In this document: one piece after another, positions 48,403 through 56,253 of the stretch
How positions within the stretch are numbered: the first letter of the stretch is position 1
How the letters are laid out: each line of letters starts with the position of its first letter
Assembly (NCBI RefSeq): GCF_003651225.1
Contig: NZ_RCDB01000002.1
Coordinates: 434,001 to 498,000, forward strand
Length of the DNA stretch: 64,000 nucleotides
Source: Microbacterium telephonicum
Lineage (GTDB): Bacteria; Actinomycetota; Actinomycetes; Actinomycetales; Microbacteriaceae
Direction of reading: 5' to 3'
Position numbers and translations under genes: made by a program
Notes under the pieces: model-generated
Databases searched by the model: none
Told to the model about the DNA's origin: nothing
The model's input: the letters and a program-made list of their open reading frames with translations, nothing else

Positions 48403-48465
48403 CTTGTATCGGGGGTTTTGATGTGTTTGCTGTTCATAACGGCTCAGCGTCCGTAGGGTGACGAC

Positions 48466-49947
48466 ATGGAGGCGGTTATCAGCCCTTCGGGCGTTCAACG
48501 CTGGACTCTTCGTCAGGCCAGAGATCACCATGAATACGTCGCAGTACCGGGATTGGAGCCTCTTGGCGGATGGAGGGAGTGGCTTCGCAGTGTGGGTATT
48601 CCCGACCGGACGCCGTACCTGTTGTCGCCGCAGCTCGAGTACGACTCGACCCTGAACGCCTTCTTCTACTCCAGCGACATGCTCACCACGGCGATGACGA
48701 CACGACAGGGCTACGCCGCCGACCTGCGCACCTTCCTCAACTTCCTGGAGGAGGGTAGGTCCGGAACAGCATGGAGTGACGCGACCGCACAAGACCATCT
48801 CGCATACATGGCCTGGCGTCGGGAGGACCCCGAAGGGGCACGTATCAGCGACGCGTCATGGAACCGTGAGGTCGCCGCAGTGGATCGCTTTTATCGGTGG
48901 CAACTGTCCCAAGGAAACGTGCGCGAAAACCCGATTCCGCAGAGACGGCGTCGGCCGGGACGGCGCCGGGCGAAAGAGGAAGGAACTCAGCCCTCAACAT
49001 ACGCGCCCGGGGCCCGTCGTAGCGACGTCCACTGGTTGCCCCCTAGGTCCTATCGCCTTTGGCGAGACGTGGGCCTTCGGGGATACACGCCTTCCGGGCT
49101 ACCGGACCCGACCTTCCGAGGGAGGTGGGCTGATCGCAACGCACTTTTTGCCGACGCCATGGTTCGCACCGGCATGCGGCTAACCGAACAGGCCTCTCTC
49201 ACGACGCTCGAGCTGCCGTCATTGCACACCCTGGCGGGCTATCACCGATTCTGGCTCCCAAAGGCGATAGCAAAATGGGGTTCGGCACGGTACGTGTACT
49301 TGCCGTCGCCAATCCTCCGCGACATCCACTCGTATGTGGAGACAGATAGAGAACAAATCGTCTCGCGAGCCCGGGCGCGAGGGAAATATGACCCATCAGA
49401 TCCATCCAGGGTCGTCATACGGGAGCCTTTCGGATCTTCGCGGCAGCGAAGGATGGTGGCCAACCTCCGGCCAGAAGAGCGAACACGGGCATTGATTCGT
49501 GGCCCTAGTGGTTGGGAGCCGGCAATTGTCTGGTTAGGTGAGGGGGGTTCGCCCCTCGTGCGGAAAAGTTGGCAGGGCGTCTTCGGAGACGCGAATGACC
49601 GATGCCATAGGGCGAAACTGGAAGTTTCGGCTCACGCACACTTGCTCCGGCACACCTACGCAGTCACGACTCTCGAGCTGTTGTCCCGTGGCTACTTCCA
49701 GAGTCTCGGACACCTCAACTCGGCGCAGCGGATGCACTACCGAATGGTGTGGGGCGAGCCGATTCGATGGGTACAAGCTCGGCTCGGCCATCGCAGCCAA
49801 GAGACGACCAATCTCTATCTACACGCGCTGGAGCGACTCGAGATGGAGACCAGGATTGCGCTTATCGACGAAGCCTGGGACGACGCCCTAAAGCTCTTCG
49901 CGCACCTTCAGGACTCAGACGCACCACCAGACGGAGAGGAGTTCTGA
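48466..49947 (+). CDS. Tyrosine recombinase 1 of the element (TnpA-like)
   Basis: 493 aa. Catalytic set: R238 in T-G-M-R-L-T-E, H392-L-L-R395-H-T-Y, H442 in R-L-G-H-R-S and Y451 in T-N-L-Y-L-H. The N-terminal ~150 residues form a SAM-like DNA-binding part (Q-G-Y-A-A-D-L-R-T-F-L-N-F-L). A basic segment at ~160-170 follows. All required residues are kept, so this is likely the active strand-exchange enzyme. It lies 63 bases from the comM junction and is followed after 2 bases by the next gene. Confidence 0.88.
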   Translation: MEAVISPSGVQRWTLRQARDHHEYVAVPGLEPLGGWREWLRSVGIPDRTPYLLSPQLEYDSTLNAFFYSSDMLTTAMTTRQGYAADLRTFLNFLEEGRSGTAWSDATAQDHLAYMAWRREDPEGARISDASWNREVAAVDRFYRWQLSQGNVRENPIPQRRRRPGRRRAKEEGTQPSTYAPGARRSDVHWLPPRSYRLWRDVGLRGYTPSGLPDPTFRGRWADRNALFADAMVRTGMRLTEQASLTTLELPSLHTLAGYHRFWLPKAIAKWGSARYVYLPSPILRDIHSYVETDREQIVSRARARGKYDPSDPSRVVIREPFGSSRQRRMVANLRPEERTRALIRGPSGWEPAIVWLGEGGSPLVRKSWQGVFGDANDRCHRAKLEVSAHAHLLRHTYAVTTLELLSRGYFQSLGHLNSAQRMHYRMVWGEPIRWVQARLGHRSQETTNLYLHALERLEMETRIALIDEAWDDALKLFAHLQDSDAPPDGEEF

Positions 49948-49949
49948 CG

Positions 49950-51644
49950 ATGCGTGGCGTCACGCGGAAGGGCGTTCCGTCGCCGATGCCGACCCGGCAC
50001 TACGAGCCCCGGCCGGTTGTATCGGGTGTCCAAGTCCATTTCCGAGGCGACGACGGACGCTCCAAGACCTACGACTTGTCGACTCTCCCGTTGCCGGGGT
50101 GGCACGAAGAATTGGCCAAGGCCGTCGCAGGACGAATTGGCCCGACAGGTACCCTGCGAACGCTAGCCTCGGCCCAAGGATTCTGGGGAGCTTTGAGCAG
50201 AGTAATGAGGGTGCTGAGCTCCGTCTTACAGCCTCCGCAGACACCCCAGGCATTGCGACCGGAACACGTCGAGACCGTGCTCCGCATACGTAGCAGTCAG
50301 ATCGGTGAGGGCCCTGCCCGGATCGAACTCCGCAACGTTGGTTTGTGCTTCGAGTTCGAACCGCTCCTCACTCTCATCGATAGTGAAGCGCACGCCGTGT
50401 TCCGTCGGCGCATCCGCTACCGTCACAGCCCGCGCGGCGGGTACTCGGACGGCGAACTTGCTCGGTTGGTCGGGGCGGCGAGGCAAGATGTCTCAGCGAT
50501 GGTCCGGCGGCTCGAGACGGAGGACGACGAGAGCATCGCCGACGGGGTAGCAGCCGGACGCGCCCAGAATCGGGAGGACACCGAGTCTCGCTATTTGAAT
50601 CAACGTGATCTCACACCCATGCTGGTGCTGCTAGTAGCAAACTCGGGGTGGAATGTTGAATCGATCAAAGAACTCCCGCACGAGCACCGTGTGATGGAGG
50701 GACTGGCAGTCGAGATCGACCTTCTGAAGCGACGTCGCGGACCCAGTCGCTGGCACAACAATGTGACCTGGGAAATCGGCCCTCCCAGCAAAGCCCTCTT
50801 CACGCCCGGGGGTACCTACCTAGTTCTTCACAACCTCATGGAAGCCGCCCGACGGCGGATGTCCGAGCCGTCGTTCTGGGCGCTCTGGCACAGCGGCAAG
50901 GGCGACTCCGCATGGCGCAATCCCTTCGCGCGCAACCTGAGCAGCGGGCCGGCTTGGAGCGATTGGATCGAGAGGCGACAGATAATGGCCGATCCTGCCC
51001 CAGACGGCGCGGTGACGCTGCTACGCCTTGACTTCAATCGACTCAAGACGAGTGTCGACGTGCGCCGCACTCGCCAAATGGGCGGCCATCTCCCATCGTC
51101 CACACTGTCAAACAGTACGGCGGTACTCTTCCGGAACTACCTGTCTGGCGATGCGTCCATGATTGATTGGTCCCAAGAAGTTGTGTCGGAGTCAGTGGAG
51201 GACCTCTTGTCCACGGCGTTGACCACACACCGAGACGCGCTAGCCGCGCAAGGCCGAACATCGCTCGATGTGCGACCTCTACAGGCGTCGCAAGTCGACC
51301 GCGAAAACACGACGGGGACCGCGTGGAGCAGCTGCGCCGATCATGATCACCACCCGGTGACCGGCCGGCGATGCACGGCATCGTTCCTGTTGTGCTTCCA
51401 ATGCGCCAACAGCATCGTGACCGCAGAGAATCTCCCTCGATTGATCTCGTTGTTGGATGCGCTCGAGGTTCGGCGACGCGAAGTGTCAGAGGAATCTTGG
51501 TGGCGGCGTTATGGACCGGCATGGGCTGCGATTCGATTGGAGATCCTCCCCAAGTTCACTGAGGCGGAACTTGCTCATGCAGCCGATTCCAAACCGGATG
51601 ACAGCTATCTCGACCTAGTTGAACCGCCGTGGGAGCGCGAATGA
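49950..51644 (+). CDS. Recombinase-like protein 2, catalytic residues missing
   Basis: 564 aa, start ATG after GGAGAGGAG. It has the general build of a tyrosine recombinase partner: L-T-P-M-L-V-L-L-V-A-N-S-G-W-N-V-E-S-I-K-E-L aligns with the box I region but has no Arg there, no HxxR box is seen, and G-G-H-L-P-S-S-T-L-S occurs where G-H-x-x is expected. Near the C-terminus C-F-Q-C and C-A-D-H-D-H-H may bind metal. Probably a structural or targeting subunit of the module. Confidence 0.7.
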   Translation: MRGVTRKGVPSPMPTRHYEPRPVVSGVQVHFRGDDGRSKTYDLSTLPLPGWHEELAKAVAGRIGPTGTLRTLASAQGFWGALSRVMRVLSSVLQPPQTPQALRPEHVETVLRIRSSQIGEGPARIELRNVGLCFEFEPLLTLIDSEAHAVFRRRIRYRHSPRGGYSDGELARLVGAARQDVSAMVRRLETEDDESIADGVAAGRAQNREDTESRYLNQRDLTPMLVLLVANSGWNVESIKELPHEHRVMEGLAVEIDLLKRRRGPSRWHNNVTWEIGPPSKALFTPGGTYLVLHNLMEAARRRMSEPSFWALWHSGKGDSAWRNPFARNLSSGPAWSDWIERRQIMADPAPDGAVTLLRLDFNRLKTSVDVRRTRQMGGHLPSSTLSNSTAVLFRNYLSGDASMIDWSQEVVSESVEDLLSTALTTHRDALAAQGRTSLDVRPLQASQVDRENTTGTAWSSCADHDHHPVTGRRCTASFLLCFQCANSIVTAENLPRLISLLDALEVRRREVSEESWWRRYGPAWAAIRLEILPKFTEAELAHAADSKPDDSYLDLVEPPWERE

Positions 51645-53722
51645 GCACACGTTCGATTCGACGCACACTACAACCGACTAGGGAGGTTTACGTCCTCCGC
51701 GGCCGTCCGCTAAGAAACGGCCAGCTCCTGACGACGACCGCCAGGTACGGCGACGAGAATTGGGACCTGGCACCTGCTGCCATCCAGAAACAGGAGCGAG
51801 GGTTCACGATCCGATTCGCAACTGTGCCCGAAGCCTATCGAGCCACACACCGATTGCTTATGTTCTCAATGCTCTCGGGGAGCCTCCCACCAGGCGAGGA
51901 CCGCCCCAGCATCTCCACCGTCGTAACCACGCACTACAACCTCAACGTCTTCTACCGCTGGCTCGATCACCACCACGGAGGACGCCCAATCTCGACAGTG
52001 ACCCTTGAAACCTTGGAGTCCTACCAGCGGCATCTTCTGCTCAAACACTCAGCCAGCCCCGGCAGACGGCACGCTCTGCGCTCCGCCGTTGCGTATCTCT
52101 GGCGGTTCCGCGTTTCGCTCGGATCCGCATCCTTGGCTCTCAATCCACACAAGCTCGCGGCGTGGAGCGAACCGCACCAGCCACCAAGGGAGAACTCGAC
52201 GGCACGCATTCCTGAGCAAGTTCATAGCCGGCTACTCGTGTGGGCTCTACGCTTTGTCGACGACTTTGCCGAAGACATCCTGGATGCCATCACTCGATGG
52301 GAGGAGTTGCGCGAAACCCCGTCTCGGCCTGCAGCGGCGTACGGAAGCGCCCAGACAATGTTGACGCGATACCTGGACGCCGCCGTCGGCGCGAACACGG
52401 CGTTGCCCGGTTACAACGGAGTTGTGAATCTTGCCGCTATCTCCCGTGCGAGCGGCGTCCAACGAAAAGCTGTCGAGCAGTACGTCGCTCTTGTTCATCG
52501 AGCGGCGGCCCGCGTCGGAGTCTCCGACTTTACGTATCTCGGTGTAGATGTGCGCGGGAAGCTCGATGGCACACCGTGGATCGAAGGAGTTTCGCTTGAC
52601 CCCGCCCGAGACGACTCGATCTCCGAACTCACGCAAGTGCTCCAGGCAGCGTGCTACATTCTGGTGGCCTTCCTGTCGGGGATGCGGGACAGCGAGGTCA
52701 AGCACCTACGGCGCGGAGCGTGCGAGGTCCGTCTGGACGGCACCGGAGCGCCCTACCGATGGTTGGTCAACAGCCTCGCGTTCAAAGGAGAATCGGAGGT
52801 CGAAGGCGTACCTGCAACATGGGTCGTGGGAGAGCCAGCAGCGCGTGCGCTTCGTGTGCTGGAACGTATTCAAGACACGCGCGCCCGTGGACGCAACGAA
52901 TGGCTCTTCGGACCGATCAAGTCTGGACCCGGCGCCGGGTCAGCGGGGCGCGGTGGCAACGTCGCGATGACGGTCGCTGGGACAAACCGACAGCTGAATA
53001 GATTCATCCGGTGGGTTAATGACTACTGCGCCGCGAGACGGCGCAGTGATGGTATCCCAGACGTCGACGGTCGTCCTTGGAATCTTACCACTAGGCAGTT
53101 CCGGAGGACGCTTGCCTGGTACATCGCAAGGCGCCCCGGCGGGTCCATCGCTGGTGCAATCGCATACCGACATCACAGCATTCAAATGTTCGAGGGGTAT
53201 GCCGGAACAAGTGAATCCGGCTTTCGTGCGGAAGTTGAGGCGGAGGAAGCGCTCGCGAGGGGTGAGGCGCTGCAGGTGATGATTGATCAGCACGAACACG
53301 TTGACTTCGGCGGGCCTGCAGGCCCGGAGCTGCACTCTCGTCTGAGCTCACTCGCGCATGGGGGCTTCAGCGGACAAGTGACCACCGACCGTCGTCGCCT
53401 GCTGCGCTTGGTTTCTGTGAACGGTGCCGAGATCTACAAGGGCAAGTACGTCATCTGTGCGTTCAAACGCGAGAAAGCACTATGCCTCTTGGACCGCGAG
53501 GACGCGTCCGGACCCAATCTAGGCAAGTGTCAGCCGCTTGCGTGCGGGAATGTCGCCCTCGATTCGGACAATCGAGCAGTATGGCGCGGTGAGGTTGCGG
53601 ATTTGGAGCGACAGCTCGTCGCGAGCGATTCTCTACCGCCAGCTCTCGCCGCACGACTTCGGAAACGGCGGGAGCGAGTACTTCGTCTTCTTGGCGACGA
53701 GTATCGAAAGGAGCCGAGATGA
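51641..53722 (+). CDS. Tyrosine recombinase 3 of the element (large, TnpB-like)
   Basis: 693 aa, ATGA overlap with the previous gene. R349 in L-S-G-M-R-D-S-E-V, R485-Q-F-R488 in T-T-R-Q-F-R-R-T-L where HxxR is expected, H511/H512 in Y-R-H-H-S-I-Q-M, Y520 in E-G-Y-A-G-T. So box II has Arg instead of the usual His, otherwise the active site looks complete. The C-terminal ~130 residues contain several cysteines (V-I-C-A-F, A-L-C-L, G-K-C-Q-P-L-A-C-G-N) that may form a zinc site. Length resembles TnpB of Tn554 (about 630 aa). Confidence 0.85.
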   Translation: MSTRSIRRTLQPTREVYVLRGRPLRNGQLLTTTARYGDENWDLAPAAIQKQERGFTIRFATVPEAYRATHRLLMFSMLSGSLPPGEDRPSISTVVTTHYNLNVFYRWLDHHHGGRPISTVTLETLESYQRHLLLKHSASPGRRHALRSAVAYLWRFRVSLGSASLALNPHKLAAWSEPHQPPRENSTARIPEQVHSRLLVWALRFVDDFAEDILDAITRWEELRETPSRPAAAYGSAQTMLTRYLDAAVGANTALPGYNGVVNLAAISRASGVQRKAVEQYVALVHRAAARVGVSDFTYLGVDVRGKLDGTPWIEGVSLDPARDDSISELTQVLQAACYILVAFLSGMRDSEVKHLRRGACEVRLDGTGAPYRWLVNSLAFKGESEVEGVPATWVVGEPAARALRVLERIQDTRARGRNEWLFGPIKSGPGAGSAGRGGNVAMTVAGTNRQLNRFIRWVNDYCAARRRSDGIPDVDGRPWNLTTRQFRRTLAWYIARRPGGSIAGAIAYRHHSIQMFEGYAGTSESGFRAEVEAEEALARGEALQVMIDQHEHVDFGGPAGPELHSRLSSLAHGGFSGQVTTDRRRLLRLVSVNGAEIYKGKYVICAFKREKALCLLDREDASGPNLGKCQPLACGNVALDSDNRAVWRGEVADLERQLVASDSLPPALAARLRKRRERVLRLLGDEYRKEPR

Positions 53723-54096
53723 GTCGTCGTGTGCAACTCCCGACTCGGGAGGAGGTCGTCGCTCGCGCCAATCAGCCACGTGCTGCGGCGGATCGCCCGC
53801 TCACCGCCAAGGGCTTGGCGGAGTCGTTCGGCCTCTCAAATGCGACCTTCTGGAGATACTTCCCGGACGTAGCGCAGCAGGTCGCAGACGCGCGACGGGT
53901 GCCTGCCACAACGACAAGGTCCGGTGACGGAGCAAGAGACGTCGACACAGCGTCAGCGCTGCGGGTGGAGCTCGCAACCGTCCAAGCGCGGCTTGAGTTC
54001 GCAATCGCTCACATTCACAGGCTTTCAGTTGAGAATGCAGCGCTCCGCTCTCAAATCCCCGATCCCGATAACGTCATCCGGTTTCCGTCTCACTGA
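53719..54096 (+). CDS. Small accessory protein, TnpC/DUF6262-like
   Basis: 125 aa, ATGA overlap with recombinase 3. A helix-turn-helix-like part (L-T-A-K-G-L-A-E-S-F-G-L-S-N-A-T-F-W-R) is followed by a coiled coil (A-L-R-V-E-L-A-T-V-Q-A-R-L-E-F, then V-E-N-A-A-L-R-S). TnpC of Tn554 has the same length, position and build and affects efficiency and orientation of transposition. Family name DUF6262 from memory. Confidence 0.78.
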   Translation: MSRRVQLPTREEVVARANQPRAAADRPLTAKGLAESFGLSNATFWRYFPDVAQQVADARRVPATTTRSGDGARDVDTASALRVELATVQARLEFAIAHIHRLSVENAALRSQIPDPDNVIRFPSH

Positions 54097-54300
54097 CGAC
54101 AACGGACGTTTCGGAAGTCGCGTCCCGCGAGGCCCCAGTTGGCAGGTCCGCGACGCCACCTTCCCATCACGCATATGCGCCGTGCAGTTGCCAAGACCCG
54201 TGATCCGGCTTCGGACCTTCGCGGGCTTCCTCGTGCTTACCAATGGTGGGCTCTGCCTCGCGCGCGCCGCGGGCAAGGCCCTGAGCTCCGCGGGCTGCAG

Positions 54301-54527
54301 ATCAGGAACCTGAGCTAGCGCGAGCAGAGTCCGAATGGTGAGGTTCGTCGGCGCTCCGGTCTTGGATTCGCGCCGCTTGTACCTCTCGTGGGTGTAGCGA
54401 GTGGCACGCGCTCGATAAGCACATCCTCCTGGCTCAGCCGCCGTGCGAGGTACGCCTCCAGTAGCGCTGGCTTAACCGGCTCATCATGAACGGCTCGATG
54501 CAGCACACTGTGGCGAGGACGCAGCAA
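54301..54527 (-). pseudogene. Decayed XRE regulator paralogue
   Basis: One frame reads L-A-R-R-L-S-Q-E-D-V and the next reads T-R-Y-T-H-E-R-Y-K-R-R-E-S-K-T-G-A then P-T-N-L-T-I-R-T-L-L-A-L-A-Q. Together these parallel the adjacent intact regulator (G-L-S-Q-E-D-V ... L-T-R-F-T-Y-Q-K-Y-E-K-G-E-S-K-P-G-E-P-T-N-L-T-I-R-T-L-L-A-L split across its length). A frameshift after Q-E-D-V breaks it, and the C-terminus stops early. The 54097-54300 gap shows nothing else. Confidence 0.65.
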
Positions 54528-54548
54528 GAACGCCGCGGAGTTGCCCGC

Positions 54549-54833
54549 TCATCGCAGGAGGAGGTCCGGAACGTCGTCGGGCAGAAGATCCTCGAGTGAG
54601 ACCTCCAGCACCTGGGTCAGTGCCAACAGCGTGCGTATCGTCAAGTTGGTGGGCTCACCCGGCTTCGACTCGCCCTTTTCGTATTTTTGGTAAGTGAACC
54701 GCGTCAACCGGGCACGGTAGGCGACGTCCTCCTGGCTCAGCCCCCGTTCCACGCGAACTGCCTGCAGGTTAAGGCCGAGTTGGACCGCGTACTCGCGCCA
54801 TCCTTCGGCGTGCTCAAACCTGCGGCGGACCAT
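54549..54833 (-). CDS. XRE family transcriptional regulator
   Basis: 94 aa. Helix-turn-helix at about residues 22-75: V-E-R-G-L-S-Q-E-D-V-A-Y-R-A-R-L-T, then Y-Q-K-Y-E-K-G-E and R-T-L-L-A-L-T-Q-V-L-E-V-S-L-E-D-L. Upstream of its ATG lie tandem repeats with inverted partner (54861-54905), probably its own operator. It is transcribed away from the cargo cassette, so it likely controls both directions. Confidence 0.88.
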   Translation of the reverse strand: MVRRRFEHAEGWREYAVQLGLNLQAVRVERGLSQEDVAYRARLTRFTYQKYEKGESKPGEPTNLTIRTLLALTQVLEVSLEDLLPDDVPDLLLR

Positions 54834-54860
54834 AACCCCAGCGTCGCGACTGCGTGCCTT

Positions 54861-54905
54861 CGGTATGGCCTAATCGGTATGGCATAATCTTCGTGGCCAT
54901 ACGAA
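54861..54905. promoter_or_regulatory. Tandem and inverted repeats, likely XRE operator
   Basis: CGGTATGGCCTAAT (54861-54874) and CGGTATGGCATAAT (54875-54888) abut directly. GGCCATACGAA (54895-54905) is the inverted partner of TTCGGTATGGCC with one base missing. The block lies 27 bases before the XRE start and 124 bases before the start of the cargo genes. Confidence 0.6.
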
Positions 54906-55028
54906 ACAATCACCTCCCGACGGATCGCAACTACGCGGCTCGACCTGCACGTGTGCTGCTGCATGTGGGTTCCGGGTCGAGACTCATGTGTTGTCTCACT
55001 TGAGTCGGCCCAGATTGTTGAGGCGACT

Positions 55029-55433
55029 GTGCCGGATGATCCTCATCCCACATGGTGGCGTGGCGTCGAACAGGACCCACCGCAAGCTTGGTTTCGTGCC
55101 TTCGAGGAGCTGACCCACGGCGCCGTGGCCGACGAGCTCGGCCTGGCTGCCGCGATCTTCATCGCGCGCGTGCGCCGCCGCAGCGGTACCGGTCCGACAT
55201 TTCGCGAACTATTCGACGAACTCTTCCAGTCGCGGCCGCTCCACCCGGAATGGCCCACAGGGCTGAATCGGCAGGCGCGAAGTCGGATACATCGCGCATT
55301 CATCATGCAAGTGGCGATTCAGTGGAAGCGTCGGGGCTGGATCAGCTGGGACCCCGGCGTCACGCACAGCCTCCGTACCGGACGTGAGTTTCGGGTTCGA
55401 TCGCGCGCGTTTCAAGCGAGCCGTGCAGGGTGA
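55029..55433 (+). CDS. Hypothetical protein, first gene of the phosphatase cassette
   Basis: 134 aa from GTG 55029 (GAGG 5 bases before); longer starts at 54951 or 54963 exist. Helical, with W-W-R-G-V-E-Q-D-P-P-Q-A-W-F-R-A-F-E-E-L in front and a basic end (Q-W-K-R-R-G-W-I-S-W-D-P-G-V-T, then R-T-G-R-E-F-R). The arrangement F-R-E-L-F-D-E-L-F ... R-R-G-W-I might be a winged helix, but I do not recognise a family. GTGA overlap with the metallophosphoesterase ties it to that gene. Confidence 0.6.
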   Translation: MPDDPHPTWWRGVEQDPPQAWFRAFEELTHGAVADELGLAAAIFIARVRRRSGTGPTFRELFDELFQSRPLHPEWPTGLNRQARSRIHRAFIMQVAIQWKRRGWISWDPGVTHSLRTGREFRVRSRAFQASRAG

Positions 55434-56251
55434 GGATCCTCGAGAGCGTCGGAAAGGTCGAGCTTCCGGACAGTCGAGTCGCGGTCTGCGGCGACTGGCA
55501 CGGCAACATAGTGGCGCTACGTCGCTTGGCGCCGGCGATTGCCACGCTGGCCCCCGAGGTCAAGTCCGTCCTTCAACTCGGCGATTGGTCGATGAATACC
55601 GCGCAGAGCGACAGCATCCTCGCCGCGGCCGGTATCGAGCGCGTCTACGTGACGCTCGGGAACCATGAACCGTGGGGCTCAATCAGCCCGCTGCTAGACA
55701 CGCGTCCGGGCGAGGCGATCCGTGTGTCTGAGCTGACGTGGTTGTTACCGCGTCCCGCGCGGTTGCTGATCGGCGGCCGGGAGGTTCTCTCTCTGGGCGG
55801 TGCGGCGTCGGTCGATCGTCCGTGGCGCCGCGAAGGTAAGGACTGGTGGTCGGACGAGGCGATCACCGACGCACATGTGGAGGCAGCGATCGCCGGAGGC
55901 CCCGCGGACGTGATGCTGACCCACGAGACACCCAACGGAACACCCGTGAGGTCGGTAAGACGAGTCCTGCGAGGCAATCCGTTCGGCTTTCCAGCGTCCG
56001 CATTGATCGCGTCCGCCGAATCTCGAGCCCGCGTTGACGCCGTATGGGATGCCACCCACCCGAAGCTGTTGCTTCACGGCCACATGCACGTGGCTGGTCC
56101 CGGCGTCACCGACGACGGTCGCCGGGTCATCAGCCTGGGTCGCGACGGCGAAGCTGGGCACCTTGCATTCCTGAACATGAGTGGGCTCGAAGTCGAGATG
56201 CCAAGCATCCACGACATTCGCAACGTCTCAACCCGCTCGTGGGAGATCTGA
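55430..56251 (+). CDS. Calcineurin-like metallophosphoesterase
   Basis: 273 aa. Motifs in order: C-G-D-W-H-G-N (20-26), L-G-D-W-S (~50), G-N-H-E (77-80), L-T-H-E (~160), and H-G-H-M-H (~216), which give the two-metal centre. GTG start overlaps the preceding gene. Members of this family cut phosphoester bonds in nucleotides, nucleic acids or proteins; the substrate is open. Next gene begins 2 bases after the stop. Confidence 0.87.
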   Translation: MRILESVGKVELPDSRVAVCGDWHGNIVALRRLAPAIATLAPEVKSVLQLGDWSMNTAQSDSILAAAGIERVYVTLGNHEPWGSISPLLDTRPGEAIRVSELTWLLPRPARLLIGGREVLSLGGAASVDRPWRREGKDWWSDEAITDAHVEAAIAGGPADVMLTHETPNGTPVRSVRRVLRGNPFGFPASALIASAESRARVDAVWDATHPKLLLHGHMHVAGPGVTDDGRRVISLGRDGEAGHLAFLNMSGLEVEMPSIHDIRNVSTRSWEI

Positions 56252-56253
56252 AG

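Noticed and set aside
48403..48465. Promoter of the recombinase operon
   Set aside because: TTGATG and CATAAC look tempting but the spacing (11 bases) is wrong; no convincing pair found.
53924..54313. Plus-strand frame after the TnpC-like gene
   Set aside because: Overlaps the TnpC-like gene out of frame and continues over the decayed XRE copy without any motif.
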